Source: Saccharum officinarum (Eukaryota > Streptophyta > Magnoliopsida > Poales > Poaceae). From it: a stretch of DNA of 64,000 nt. Position 1 is the stretch's first letter; the number at the start of each line of letters is the position of its first letter. Positions 20,162 to 33,181 of this stretch are shown here, one piece after another. A model generated the notes under the pieces. That model was not told the origin of the DNA. It saw only the letters and a list, made by a program, of their open reading frames with translations, and did not search any database. The translations under genes and the position numbers were made by a program. Location of the stretch: assembly GCA_020631735.1 (NCBI GenBank), contig CM036231.1, forward strand, positions 3,313,831 through 3,377,830. The letters are read 5' to 3'.

Positions 20162-20820
20162 CCATGCCATGGCAGACCTAGCTCATTGCTCTCTACTATA
20201 GCTCATTTCTCGGATGACTTCTGTTCTGTTGATTTGGTCCGGTCAGATCGATCAAGGTAGTTTTCATGCATGTAACGTGTTTTTTTTTTATTTCTTTGGG
20301 TCGATCGAATATGTTACGCGCGTAAGCTAAGTATTTCTAGAAACAGTATGATGTTTACATGTCAACGTAACTGTGTTGGAATTTTTCAAACAACAAATAA
20401 ATGCTACTTGTCGTATCGTAGGAAGACCAAGAACCGGTAGTTCGAATGTCCATTTGTTCGTTGCTATTAGCCCAAACTAAAACCAGCGATCTCAATCTTT
20501 GGTTCATAACCACGTGGCCAAGTTCGTTACTAGAATTCAGCAGCCACACATACTGTTCAGTTTTATTAGCATGCCCATGTGTATGCGTCGCTAGAATTCA
20601 GCAAGAAATTAAATTTCTGCCAACGGCATGAGAATTTAATTGAACGAACATATAACCTCTGAGAGAGAACCAATTGTCAACGTTAGAAAAATATTTGGTT
20701 TAGCCTCTACTTGAATAGTCAAAGGAACTTGGATTGCAATTTCCGATTGTATATATGACGATGTTGTCTTATTAATTTGTCAGAAGATAATCTGATGCAA
20801 AAATCATGTGCTGTCCACCG
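20162..20820. other. Intergenic, no gene seen
   Basis: No supported coding or repeat structure was recognised. Confidence 0.5.
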
Positions 20821-20825
20821 TGGAT

Positions 20826-21545
20826 TCTTTTTTTTAGAACACGACTTTACGTTTATTTCATTAAGAAGGAGAAAGCAAGTTACATGCTTGAACCATCCGT
20901 AGGCGAGATGCCAGGATTGAACAGGCTGAGCAACGACAATGAAAAGAAACCAAGGTCGAAAGCACTAGCGCAACCCGGAGCCAGAAGCGACGATATAGCC
21001 GTGAACCCCGCGGAGATCCACTCGTTGCCCTCTTGAACCACCATGCCAAGCTCTTCAAGAGCTGTCGACGCCGCGTTGTCGAAGACTTGCGCTATTTCCA
21101 TAGGCGCAAGGAAACAAGCAGCACTGCCGAGTCGAACCCCTTCTGCAACTCCTTGGGCACTTGCCGCCTGGAGTCCATCCACCAGTCCGGTAGCACTGCG
21201 CCCGGCATCGGCTTTAGGCGTTCCCAGCCAAGGGGGCGCAGGACGCGGCACCAAAGCTCCCTGGCGAAGATGCAGGAGGTTAACAGGTGGACCGTCTCAT
21301 CCTCCTGGACACGGAGCGCGCAATCCGATGTATCCTGAAGACTGAGTCTTCTCCTTTGGTCTCCCGTGCAGAGACGGCCATGGAGAGCCAACCAAAAAAA
21401 GAATTGGACCCTTGGTGGCGCCGATGCTTTCCAGAGCTCCCTCGCTCCCAACATGGAAGATATTCGTCCCAGGAAGAACGAGCGATCGATAGGCGAAGGA
21501 TGTTGTGTATGTTCCATCTGGTGACCACCTCTAGACGAACCGATC
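20826..21545 (-). mobile_element. 5'-truncated LINE (L1-type) fragment
   Basis: On the minus strand, a reverse-transcriptase C-terminal zinc-binding region is readable (LWKASAPPRVQFFFWLALHG, then ETVHLLTSCIFARELW), followed after a frameshift by VFDNAASTALEELGMVV. The element ends in a poly-A, seen as poly-T at 20826-20833. Only the 3' end of ORF2 is present, the usual outcome of incomplete reverse transcription. No clear target duplication was found. Confidence 0.8.
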
Positions 21546-22278
21546 GGTGGCTAGCAGCCGTAGCTCAATAGTCTGATTTACACCTGAACTATATATTAGC
21601 GTGGTTTGATTTACCCTCTCATGGCATCACATAGGATAAAAATGCCATCTAAATCGTCCAGGGTGTGTAAAAACAGACCTTTTTATTTCCGTAGTTATTA
21701 AAGGGGACCACAAACCAATTTTATAGATAAGAAAGGAAATTTGGACTTTGATAATAGTTTAGGGCATACTTCCTTTGAACCAAAATAGATGACCTTGTAG
21801 GATTCAAATTTTGACCTAAAATACTTGATTTTCTTACTTTTCAATATGTCTTTCTATTTTCCCAATACACCTCTATCTTTACTTCTTGAGTTGCATTTTG
21901 ATCTTTTGGCTTCTATGTTGGTCTCCGACTGCCCATGAGAGAGTCTAAAATGTAAAGTAATATATGACAAAAGGAGTAGCTATTATAATTAAACCAGTGG
22001 TCCAATTAAGAAAAACCAAACCAGGACCTCGGTGGTCCGGTTTGTGTCGAACATCAAATAGGCCATTGAATTGTCAGTTTTTAGAAAGAAATTAATAAAA
22101 ACCGTACTTATAATCGTTGTAAGAGCCCGCAGCCATAACAGGTGGGGACATGGAGACATGGGAGAAGAAGCCGGTGAACAGAATATGGGGAGGGGATAGG
22201 TAGGGACGTGGGAGAAGGGCAAGGGTTTGACCTTCCACCTGGGTTTCGAATGTGAGATTTTGACCACTAACGTTCTTT
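21546..22278. other. Intergenic, no gene seen
   Basis: This is mixed-composition DNA with no supported feature. Confidence 0.5.
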
Positions 22279-22281
22279 TTA

Positions 22282-22567
22282 GAGCATCTCCAGGAGTCTT
22301 TCTAAATCTCACTCTTTAAATCATCATTTGGAGAGTCATTTGCATAAAAATCGCTTTCTATATCTTTTCACTCTCCAACAGTTTTTCTATATCTCATGCG
22401 CACTCTAGAAAGTCATTCTCATCTTCTATTTTTGGCTAGCGAAAAATCCGGAATATATATGGCTATATTTGGATGACCATTTAGAAAAACTGTTGGAGGG
22501 TAGTTTTTCACCAAAATCTCTATTCCTAGCATTTAGGAAGTATATGGAGAGTCTCTTGGAGATGCTC
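22282..22567. mobile_element. Tourist-like MITE, 286 bp
   Basis: The inverted termini are GAGCATCTCCAGGAG at the left and GAGCATCTCCAAGAG as the reverse complement of the right. TTA lies on both sides (22279-22281 and 22568-22570). This terminal sequence is common among grass MITEs. Confidence 0.78.
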
Positions 22568-22570
22568 TTA

Positions 22571-22757
22571 GATCCCATTATCTAAAGTTTAGACAACTTT
22601 ACCTCTCGAGGCTCCAAGCAGAGGGTCTAAAGTGCTATCTAAAGTTTAGCCAACTTACAAAAACTTTAGACCATAAAACTGAGCTAAAGTGGTCTAGAGT
22701 TTTAATCCTTAACTTTCGCCAAGTTAATTTTAGAGCAAAGAATCCAAATAGGCCCTA
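22571..22757. mobile_element. Possible second MITE remnant
   Basis: The right end reads TCCAAATAGGCCCTAAG, resembling the reverse complement of the GGGCCTATTTGGA terminus of a common grass MITE. The interior has repeated CTAAAGTTTAG words. The matching left terminus is not visible, perhaps lost at the junction with the neighbouring MITE. Confidence 0.35.
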
Positions 22758-23263
22758 AGCTACCCATGCATTGTTTATTTTAATGTTAGATCTTAGTATA
22801 TTTGAAGGATGTTGAGTTAGTGGTTGAATTGGTTGCACTAATAATCAAGCCGTGAATTGAGATCTTAATCGGTTCGATGTCTGGTTTAGTTTTAATAACT
22901 ATGTTTGAGAGATGAAAATGACTTTTTTTAGAAGGGATATAACACTGTTGACCCCAGTCCAATGAATTAAAATTTACCAGCAATCACGGGAAACCATCAC
23001 AACCAGAAACATGATCATGCTCTTGGTGGGGCGAGGCCGATTTCCTATATTTCTTATTGCCATAAAACTAAAATAAATAAGTTTACAAACTTTGAACACT
23101 CACATTTGTCACTGAAAAACATCTACATGTATCATATCCCCTTCCCAAAATCCAAGTAAAATGAAACATATGTCCGTAGCTAATTTACACAACAACAACT
23201 ACTACTGTAGACTGTAGTAGCATCACGTCGGCAGTTGCTATGCATGTTCGGACACTAACCTGT
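22758..23263. other. 3' flank of GLR2, no gene seen
   Basis: On the minus strand this lies downstream of the inferred GLR2 tail. It is AT-rich, with no supported coding sequence. Confidence 0.4.
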
Positions 23264-23295
23264 CTAGCTTGGATCCAAAACGCACGGCTCTTTGT
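23264..23295 (-). pseudogene. GLR2 fragment 3: end of the C-terminal tail beyond the LTR element
   Basis: If the LTR element is removed and TTTGT counted once, the minus strand joins GSGDD at 53664 and beyond to KEPCVLDPS and a stop at 23264-23266. The tail piece therefore belongs to the same last exon as 53664-54034. The reading frame has already shifted relative to the receptor frame, so this is tail homology only. The evidence is the exact target duplication and the continuity of sequence. Confidence 0.6.
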
Positions 23296-26200
23296 TGTAA
23301 CAGAACCGACCAAATTATAAGAGCACAAGTACAAAAACAAGCACCGAAGCGCTCAAATTTTCGAACTTGAGCCCATATAATCCCGCTAGTCAATTGAAAC
23401 CGCGACGGATTTCAAACCAACTTGCTTACAACCAAGATCGCATCATTCAACATACAACATCATACGTTACATTTCGCAAGGAGTTCCGAAATAAGTTTAC
23501 ACACACGGAGTCGCAGATATTACAAACCAAGTTTATAAAAGTAGCGGAAGCAAACACACCCGTTGTTTAACTACTGCCAGTCTTGTTGATCAACAACCCG
23601 CAAAAGCATCAGGAAAGTACATAAAAGATGATCACGCCCTAGTGATCTAGTCTTCGTCACCCGCAGGGTGGAGACAATTTTTGCAGAAGCCTTGGTAGAG
23701 CATATCATCTGCAACAGGAGGGAATAAACCCTGAGTACTGGAATGTACTCAGCTAGACTTACCCGTCGAAAACCAGAAATAAGATGACACCAAGGATTAT
23801 GCAAGGCTTACACAAGAGGCTAGCTGACCTCACATTTTTGCATAAAGGCATAAGTAATTGAGACTCTTATAACCTGTACTAGCAGTTATTTTTAGCATTA
23901 ACCTGTCATCTATCTTAGCACCTGTACTAAACATGCACTTGATTATAATCAAATAATTATCATCATTATATCCAGAGCAGGTATGAATTGTGGCAACATT
24001 GTATCATTCCCTTAACCACCAGTTCATTTAATGAGATCTACGTTGCCGCTGCTCAAGTCAAGTGCTCACTAACCGGGAGCGACGGCGATTCGAATCGAAT
24101 TCCTATCCAGCTGGAGGGGTATTTCTAACACTCACCGAGTCACGCCTAGCGAGGGCTGCTCAGGTCATCTTTTGTACAGTTCAGGAATCGCGGGTCCGAA
24201 TAATGTCGCGTTCCCAAGGGCGACACTCTGCCAGGTGATACGGACTCTAACCCCCTTGGTCTCACGCCAATGTCCCCAAGCACATCCTTTCTCTCCTCCA
24301 AGATGCAACCTACCATTCGATTTCCGGCCTGAACTATACTACTCGACTTCGCGGTCGGAACAGCTTATCCGGCCAACTAAGTGTTAGACTGCGTTCAACA
24401 TGACTCAAGGACATACAGCGAATCGGTCCTTAAACGACTCAGATGGGCATAGCTCCACACCCAAGACGTGAAGTGTCTTGCGGCTGTACTATTGAACTCC
24501 CGCCCGGTCTCAATTTCATTTTTAAAGCATGGTTCCAACCATGATAGCCATAAAGCCACTCGTGACTCCTTCCTACATCTCGCGGATGACCGGAAATCAC
24601 CCGACTTCTACCGTACTAAGCAGGGCTAAGCATAGACACGTGCCTAAACCTAATATAGGAGTAAGTACGATATCAGGACAAGGACAGGTATAATGCAACA
24701 ATTGTTTTCATACAACTCCTACAACTTAATGCAGTAAACAATTAAAAGTACTCAAGATTAATTTATAAAACAGTAGGTTCAGCATCCACCGGGGCTTGCC
24801 TTTCAGAAAGGTCGAAGACCGGTGGTCAGGACACTCAGGCAAGTCTTCAGCGGCGTCTCCTCCACCGACTGGTTCCGCTGGCTCCTCTGACTGGTCCTGG
24901 ATTTCCTCCGGAATCACTGACTCGAACTCGAGGAGTGTTATCCCCTCCGGAACACATATTGTATGAGTGCACAATAAATATCATGGATGCATAATGGGTG
25001 CAACATGCTCGGAATGAAATGCATTTCAGCAGTAAGAGTACTCTATTCCAGTCACTTCACCATTACGTGCAAATCTCTTCTCCGGTGGAGAAGTACTTAC
25101 CTAATCTACTCAACCTAAGGTATAGCTGTTCATCTTCGGTTAAGGCCCTAACACCTAACAAACACAAAAGTGACATTATTTAGGTTACCACATCCAACCC
25201 AAAATATCACAGTAAGACATTCTGGACAGCAGCTACTTGTTTCTAACATAACTGGAGATTCCCAACTCCAAAAGATATGATCTAAGACAATCTGGAAAGC
25301 TTATGAAATGCACTACAAATCATTTGCAGACCTCAACCTTAAATTCCTAAGTTTTCCATGTCGAATTTCCCAAGTTTTCAGAATCTGTCCTCTCTAAACA
25401 GAGAGCAGCCAATTCTGGACTGTCCCTTAAAACAGCAATAACTCCTAAACTACTAAGCCAAATGCTCCCAACTTTTGACACAAGCTAGTTTATCAAGTTT
25501 ACTACAACTTTGGTATTCACAAGTTTTCCAGCAAACACTTTTATTAAGGGTCAAACCTAGAAATACTGCCAGCTGTCCAGAAAACCTAGAATTGCAAAGA
25601 TTAAATACTTATTTATGTGGCAAACATCCCATAAGATCAAACTAATGTTACTCCAAGTTCACAAAGGTCACAAAAACACCAGAAAGTAAGGGGTGCCCAC
25701 CTAGAATATTTATTTAAACCCATTTCTTAATTTACTTAAGTAATTAAGTGAAATTTTAAACATATATGTAAACTACTCCAAAAATTCTACAAAATATACA
25801 GGATACTCTATGAACCAAAAAGAGACCACTGTAAAAATTTGAACTAAAATTATTTACAGAAACTCTCTAAACAAAATTCACAAACCCAAAAGGCTAATTT
25901 TTGTATAATTAACCAATCATATTAAAAAGTGTCAAACAACAGATTTCCTATTTTTCTTAGACACTTTAAGGTACCAAGACATTCTCCAAAAATTTATAAG
26001 GACATTGCACATGTAGAAAAATTACAAAAATTCATTTAAGTATTTCTTAAAATGACAAGATAGTATTATAACTTGAAAAGTACTTAAGCACTACTGCCCA
26101 AATTTTTACCAAAGCTAGAGCAAGTAGAAATTAGCCTACCCACCAAATTTCATAATTTTTGGAACACTGAAACTCAAGATATGATTTAAACAAGTTTGCA

Positions 26201-28132
26201 TGCAATCTAAAACACATTTCAAAACTCTAATTAATTATTCCAGAAATTAAACATCACATAAGCATTTGATATTTTTCCTAGAAATTACACTTTATTTGGA
26301 GCCCAATAAAATTTGGAGCACCATTTTTGGATCTACCAAACCCTAGATATGAAAATCACAAATATTATTCAAATCTGTAAAATAATATAGAAACTGAAAT
26401 TTCAAATAAACAAAAAGGAACCACTGGGCCGGCCGACCCGACAGCGCGGCCCAGCTCGAGTGGCGCGGCCCGCTTCTACGCGCGGCCTGCGCTCGGCCTC
26501 CCGCCCGCGCGCGCGCTCTGACGAGCGGGCCCCACTTGTCAGCGAGACGAAGGCGGGGGAGGAAAACGGTCGACGGCAAACTCGCCGCCGGCGGCAGCTC
26601 CGGCGAGACCAAGGACACAGGCACGTTCACCTCTTCCATGCGAACCTAGGGGTGCTACTAATTGGAGCAATGGCTGTGACTATGGGGGATGGTGGCGGGC
26701 ATGGCGGACCGGCGGGGCGGTGGTGGTGCTCCTCGCTGGCGGTGACCTCGGGATCCTCTCCTAGACCCATGGTGAGCATCCCCGTACTACCCCGATCCTA
26801 ATGCACCTACTAGCGCTCGTAGTGGAAGCACCAAAGACCCCAGCCACGGTGAGCCGCCGCGCGGGAGAACGCCGACGAGGTCTGGCGGTGGCGGAACTGA
26901 CGATTCGTCCTTACCAAGGTGCGTCTGAGGGCAGGTACGGGACGAGTGGGTAGAGGGGCTCAAGGTGTAGCTGTTGGCCGGACTTGAGGCGCGGTGGTGC
27001 GGTGGAAAACGCGCGCGAGCTCGTCGGAGCAAGAGCGGCACTGGCGGCTCGGTTCCTTCGCTCTGCCGACGAGAGAGGGAAGGAGGAGGAGGGAATGGAT
27101 GGGTGAGGTCGGAACGACAGCAGAGGCACCCTTCTATGTGCTCGGCAGCTGGCCAAGGCGCCAGGTCGCGCGCGGCGCGTGGAGGACACGCGGCGGTGAT
27201 GGCCTGCGACTGTCGGTGACTGAAGGTTCGTTTCAGAGCTCGATGACATCAACTGACAGCGCGATTTTGATTCCATTTTACTCCTAATCAGGCCTGAATT
27301 AGCAGAAAGTGATAATACAAAAATGGTAGAGCTACATGAGGACTACAACTTTGTCAATTGGCTCAAGGACTGATTCGGCCTGGTTTGTGAGTTATAAGGT
27401 GCCATAGTGGGGTACAGTGAAACGGTTACAGCTTCACACTTAGCCAAAATTGCTAAGTCCTAAAACAGCCTCTAAAACTGACTTGTGGGCCATTTTTGAG
27501 TATGCTCTGGTCATTTTCATAAGATGGCCATATTAGAACTTTTGTTCCTTATAAAATTATCTACAACTTTGCTTAAGGTTGCTCCTCCATGCAAGATTTC
27601 TAAGCTAGACTTTTTAATTGGTCAAACCAGATCACTCTAGGGGTCAAAACCTAGTCAACAACATTTGGAAGGGCAATTTGGTAATTTTGGTCAACATGAA
27701 CATTGCTCCACTACTTACCCTAAATATAATTAAGGTGTTATGAGACCTAATTAGCCACTCTATACATTGGTTACATGAAATTCCTAGTGTCACACACTTT
27801 GAAACAAGCAAATCAATATTCCACCCAAATGTTGCAAGCTCATGTTGCACATGTTGCATGAGTGTGTTGCATAACACTTGCTAATTATGTTACACTAAAG
27901 TGGTTAGCATGTTTCCAAATGAAATTGCACATAAGGTACTTGTGTGTTGCACACTACTCACTTCTTACTTCACATGAAATATAACATCTGTGGCAATGTT
28001 TCCAAAGCATGTTTCACATATTATAAGCTCATGTATGAAATGAATGATGCTCCCACTCATGAATGGGGTGATTAATGTTAATGCTCATGAAATGCAATGC
28101 ACTTAAGGAAGCCAAACACCTGAGGTGTTACA
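23296..28132 (-). repeat. 3' LTR of copy 1 (4.84 kb)
   Basis: This matches 34580-39396 along its whole length, with scattered substitutions. It contains a GC-rich island at about 26430-27280 inside otherwise AT-rich sequence, with a GGGCCCCACTTGTCAG word like those in grass promoters. Frames inside the island are open on both strands through composition and are not annotated as genes. Confidence 0.92.
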
Positions 28133-28145
28133 GCCCTCCCCCCTT
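28133..28145 (-). other. Polypurine tract, copy 1
   Basis: AAGGGGGGAGGGC on the minus strand abuts the 3' LTR start TGTAACACC. This is the expected primer site for plus-strand DNA synthesis. The same tract precedes the LTR at 42375 in copy 2. Confidence 0.85.
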
Positions 28146-28154
28146 ATAAAAATC

Positions 28155-31100
28155 TCATCCCGAGATTTGGAAAGCGTACCATTTTTCATAGAATTCCTTA
28201 TAACCATCCCGCAAATAGTCCTCCCGTTCCCATGTAGCATCACTTTCACTACCCTGATTACTCCACATTACTTTATACCACTTAACCACTTTGCTTCTAG
28301 TCACTCGTTCCTGAGTATCGATCACTCGGACTGGCTTTTCTTTGTAAGTTAGATCGGATTCCAGCCTGATATCTCCCAAAGGAACTCTTTCCTCAGGAAC
28401 TCGAAGACACTTTTTGAGCTAAGATACATGGAAGACGTTGAATATGGCACTCATTTCTGGAGGTAACTGGATTTTGTACGCAACAGCTCCACTCTTGCCT
28501 ATGATTTGGAAAGGACCCACGTATCTTGGCGCAAGTTTCCGCTTAACACCAAAACGTTGGACACTCTTCATTGGAGAAACTTTCAGATACACGAAGTCTC
28601 CAACTTCAAACTCGAGTGGTTTTCTATGACGATCAGCATAACTTTTCTGTCTAGCTTGGGCTGTAGCCATATGTTTTTGGATGGTACGGACTTATTCCTC
28701 CGCTTCCTCAACAAAAGCAATACCATAAAATCTCCTCTCCCTAGCTTTTATCCAATTTAGTGGGGTTCTACACTTACGACCGTACAAAGCTTCGAATGGG
28801 GCCATCTTAATACTCTCTTGGTAACTATTATTGTACGAGAACTCGGCTAGAGGTAACTATTTTTCCCAAGAACCCTTGGATGAAATGACACATGCCCGCA
28901 ACAGATCTTCCAAGATTTGGTTAACCCATTCCGTCTGACCAGACGTCTGGGAGTGATAAGCAGAGCTTCTCACTAACTTGGTTCCCAGAAGGTGATGCAA
29001 GTGCTCCCAAAAGCGAGCAGTGAACTGAGGACCACGGTCAGATATGATAGTACGAGGTATCCCATGGAGCCGGACTATCTGATTGAAGTACAACTCAGCA
29101 TAGTCAGTAGGACGATAGTCTACTCGAACAGGAATGAAGTGAGCCGACTTGGTTAGGTGGTCCACAATTACCCAGATGGAGTTATAATTTTTGACAGTAG
29201 GAGGAAGTCCGACAATGAAATCCATACTTATCTCTTCCCATTTCTAACCTAGGATAGAAAGTGGTTGAAGCAACCCAGCTTTCATATACACCGCTTTAAC
29301 TCTACAGCAGGTGTCACACCTAGCCACATATGCAGCTATCTCCTTCCGCATCTTGGTCCACCAATAGTATGGCTTCAAATCATAATACATCTTATTGCTA
29401 CCAGGATGGATGGACAACTTAGAGGAGTGTGCTTCAGACATAATATCATTTCTAAGCTCATGGTCCTTAGGCACAACTAACCTATCCTTGAACCATAGTA
29501 CACCCTCTTCATCTACCCTGAACTGTGTAGTTTCTTGCTCCTTCATCTTGCGTTTTATGTGGAATACACCAGGATCAGTCTTTTGAAGCTTAATAATTCT
29601 GCTTTTGAGAGTACAACTGACAATGATGTTGTACAAGACTGCTGGATGTAGAAGGCGAGATCGATGAAAATCAGTTTCAACAAGGGAATGGCAATGAGAC
29701 TTACGGCTTAAAGCATCCGCAACCACATTTGCCTTGCCAGGATGATAGTGCACTTGAAGGGTATAATCCTTAATCAACTCGAGCCATCTTCTTTGACGCA
29801 TATTTAACTCGGGTTGGGTGAAGATGTATTTGAGGCTTTTATGGTCTGTGTAGATATTGCAGACATTGCCCAACAGATAGTGCCGCCAGGCTTTCAAAGC
29901 ATGAACAACTGCAGCGAGTTCTAAGTCATGCGTTGGATAATTCGCCTCATGCTTCCGAAGTTGCTGAGAGGTATATGCGATTACTCGGCCTTCCTGCATC
30001 AGAACACCTCCCAAACCTATGCCTGAGGCATCACAATAAACATCAAATGGTTTCTCGATATCCGGTTGTGCCAAAACTGGAGCTGAGGTTAGGAGGGTTC
30101 ACAGTTGGTGAAAAGCCGCATCACACTCAGGAGTCCAGACAAACCTGGTGTCTTTTTGTAGCAACCGAGTCATTGGCTTGGCTATTTTGGAGAAATCCGG
30201 GATGAAGCGACGATAATAGCCAGCCAAACCAAGAAAACTCCGGACCTCGTGAACCGAGATAGGAGCCTTCCAGTTCAGTACTTCTTGTACCTTGGCGGGG
30301 TCCACCATAATTCCTCCATCGGACAACACATGTCCAAGGAAAGGTACTTCTCGAAGCCAGAATTCGCACTTACTGAACTTTGCATATAGTTGATGTTCAC
30401 GCAGTCTTGTGAGGACTATACGCAGATGTTCAGCGTGATCTTCCTCATTTACAGAATATATCAGGATGTCATCAACTAATACCACCACAAACTTGTCTAA
30501 TTCGGGCATAAACACCAAATTCATCAAGTACATAAAGTGTGCGAGGGTATTTGTCAAGCCGAAGGACATAACAAGATACTCATAAAGACCGTATCTGGTA
30601 GAGAAGGCGGTTTTTGGAACATCTTCAGGATGGATTTTAATTTGATGATAGCCAGATCTTAGATCAATCTTGGAGAAAACTTTAGCTTTAGACAACTGAT
30701 CGAACAAGATGTCGATACGCGGTAGAGGGTACTTATTTTTGACAGTGACTGCATTGAGAGGTCTATAATCAACGCACATTCGTAATGACTGATCCTTCTT
30801 CTTTACAAAGATAGCAGGACATCCCCACGGTGATGAACTAGGACGAATCAACCCCTTCTTCAAAAGTTCATTCAATTGCACCTTAAGTTCAGCTAGTTCA
30901 TTCGGAGGCATCCTATAGGGTCTCCTAGAGATGGGAGCCGTGCCAGGCAACAACTCAATTTTAAATTCCATATCCCGATCCGAAGGGAGCCCCGGCAAAT
31001 CATCGGGAAAAACGTCCGGAAACTCATTTACTACTGGAATTTCGGCCAACGCCTTTGCTTGCACAGCATGAACTTCTCCAGCCAAATCAACTTTTCTAGG

Positions 31101-31430
31101 GAGTTGTACCAGAAAACCCTTTTGATCTGCAGGATCTCTGAGCATAACTACCCGAGTGGATGTATCAATGAGTACCCCATTCTGACTCATCCAATTCATG
31201 CCCAGAATAACATCTATGCCTAAGCCCGGCAAAACCACTAAGGCAAGCGAGTACTTTCGCCCTTCTATCTCAAGCTCAAGATTTCCCACTACTTTATTTA
31301 TGGAAATATTCACACTTGCTGCACTAATACAATAACCCCCATCTTCAACAGTATGCAATTTGTGTGTAAACTCCGATGCAAACTTAGGAGTGATAAAGGA
31401 ATGCGAAGCACCCGAATCAAAAAGTACCAC
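28155..31430 (-). pseudogene. pol of copy 1: protease, RT, RNase H, integrase, chromodomain
   Basis: The minus-strand frame carries the aspartic protease ([14 protein letters not shown]), reverse transcriptase ([13 protein letters not shown], then [11 protein letters not shown]), RNase H ([29 protein letters not shown]), integrase (zinc-binding residues CDTCCRVKA; MDFIVGLPPT; IISDRGPQFTARFW) and a chromodomain (RVIDTQERVTRSKVVKWYKV, ending at 28155). Stops at 30099, 29244, 28857, 28692 and 28419 break the frame. All except 28857 are single transitions absent from copy 2. Protease through RT is one open stretch of 443 residues. No product beyond fragments is expected. Confidence 0.9.
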
Positions 31431-31439
31431 TACAGGATG

Positions 31440-32534
31440 TTGGTCAACTAGGAACTTACCAGCAGTGACAACCTCACCAGATGGGATTTCCTCAATACTA
31501 TTATAATGAGCATGCCCTTGACGGCCACCTTGGTTGACATTCTTCTTAGGGTAAGGACAGTTCCTGGACCAATGGCCTGGCTTGTTGCAGTTCTAGCAAG
31601 GCATGTTGCTAGGAGGAACACTGGAGCTGCCTTGGCCCGAATTACCCTTTGGCAGGGCCACTGTATATGCCTTGCAAAACCCCGTCTTCACTGGCACCTT
31701 CTTTTGCGGAGGACGGAACTTAGCACTTGTGGCAGGAGGGCGAGGAGGAGCCCTCGGGGCAGCTGGAGCTCGAGACTGTGAAGCACCTGCCTCAAGTGCC
31801 CTCTTGCGGCTCTTAGAAGCAGCATAGATAGAGTTATTGTTCTCTTGAGTCAGAGCATCGCTGATAAATTCATTGAAGGTAGTGCACTTGCTAGTGCCCA
31901 TAGTCTTCATTAGCTTTGGGCTGAGGCCTCTTTTAAAGCTAGCAATTTTCTTAGAATCGGTATCCACAAACTCTGTGGCATACCTTGCCAGGTTGTTGAA
32001 AGATTGCAGATATTCAGTCAAGCTTTTATTGCCCTACGACAACCTCATAAATTCTGTGTGTTTGATAGCCATAAGACCTGGAGGAATATAGTTCCCACGG
32101 AACGTGGCCTTGAACTGGTCCCAAGCAATCGGGACATTTGCAGGCAGTGTGGAACGATAGTGGCTCCACCAAATACCCGCTGGACCATGTAGTTGGTGAG
32201 AAGCATATTCCGTTTTCAGCTCATCGGTCAAGCGAAGCAGACGAAACTTTTGTTCAATAGTGTTCAACCACTCATCGGCTTGCAGTGGTTCCTCTGCCTC
32301 CTTAAAGAGCGGGGGCTTAGTATCAAGAAAGTCCTTGAAATCACTGTACTGATTGGGTTCTGGGCCCTGGCGGCCATGACGAGCCTCCCGGTTGGCAAGC
32401 TGGCGCATAGCATCTGCCAGCATGCGCTGCCCTTCGACCACGGTCTGCATCAAATCAGCCGGGGTAGGTGGTGGTGGAGGGGGTGGCTGTTCCTCATCCT
32501 CATTGCCACGACCCCGACAGAGATTGTACGACAT
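31440..32534 (-). pseudogene. gag of copy 1 with two nonsense codons
   Basis: The capsid-type polyprotein begins MSYNL at 32534, directly after an acceptor-like TTTTGCAG. A proline run and the retrotransposon gag domain ([32 protein letters not shown]) follow. TAG at 32034 replaces a Gln codon found in copy 2, and TAG at 31593 replaces the Trp inside the CCHC zinc knuckle. The fragments between are open in the same frame as the downstream protease. Confidence 0.88.
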
Positions 32535-32539
32535 CTGCA

Positions 32540-33181
32540 AAATGCATAGCCAATGAGCACTGACGATGTGGGAAATTTGTAGATGAATTATTGTAAATAT
32601 GTCAAACTGACTTCATGAAATAGACTTCTCAAAATACTCATGGCACAATAATTCATCACAACCGCACAATCCATTCAAGCGGATCAATTGGCGCAATCAT
32701 GCGAGGGAATCCAACAAGATGTACTTTGATAAAGGCCCACTCACAAGGAGCACAACAGTTACTGAACCGTTTACGTTAAAAATCTACGTGATTTTTGTCC
32801 TTTCGCCCGGTACTTGGATTCGATCTCAATATTTTTAGTTGTCTGAGAAATGCTACTTCAAACTGACCACAAAGAGACTTCTCAACGGTAGAGTTCATGG
32901 TGGATCATGACTAGCCACCTCGATACCAGCGCGTGCCAAGCAGCACAGCCTTATGTCGCGCGCCATAGGAGGCCCTCGGTTTCGTCGCGGCACCGAAGGG
33001 TGCTAATCGTGACACCATCATCGAACGCAACACAATAAGTCATCCAATTGCGATCGAAATTAACAGGTTCCAACTAAACATCCAGGAAACATAGGGTTCG
33101 ACCTTACATCCCAAAAGCCAAGTTATTACAAAGCCTCTCTCTAACACAGGGAGGGCACAAAAGATGATCCTAACATTGTAG
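32540..33181 (-). other. Spacer between the extra ORF and gag, copy 1
   Basis: About 640 bases without a supported frame. On the minus strand the sequence ends in a pyrimidine-rich acceptor-like site just before the gag ATG, so it may be intronic in a gag-encoding transcript. Confidence 0.45.

Noticed and set aside
26343..27287. Protein-coding genes in the LTR GC island (also in the other LTR copies)
   Set aside because: Frames are open on both strands through GC composition, have no recognisable domain and shift between LTR copies.
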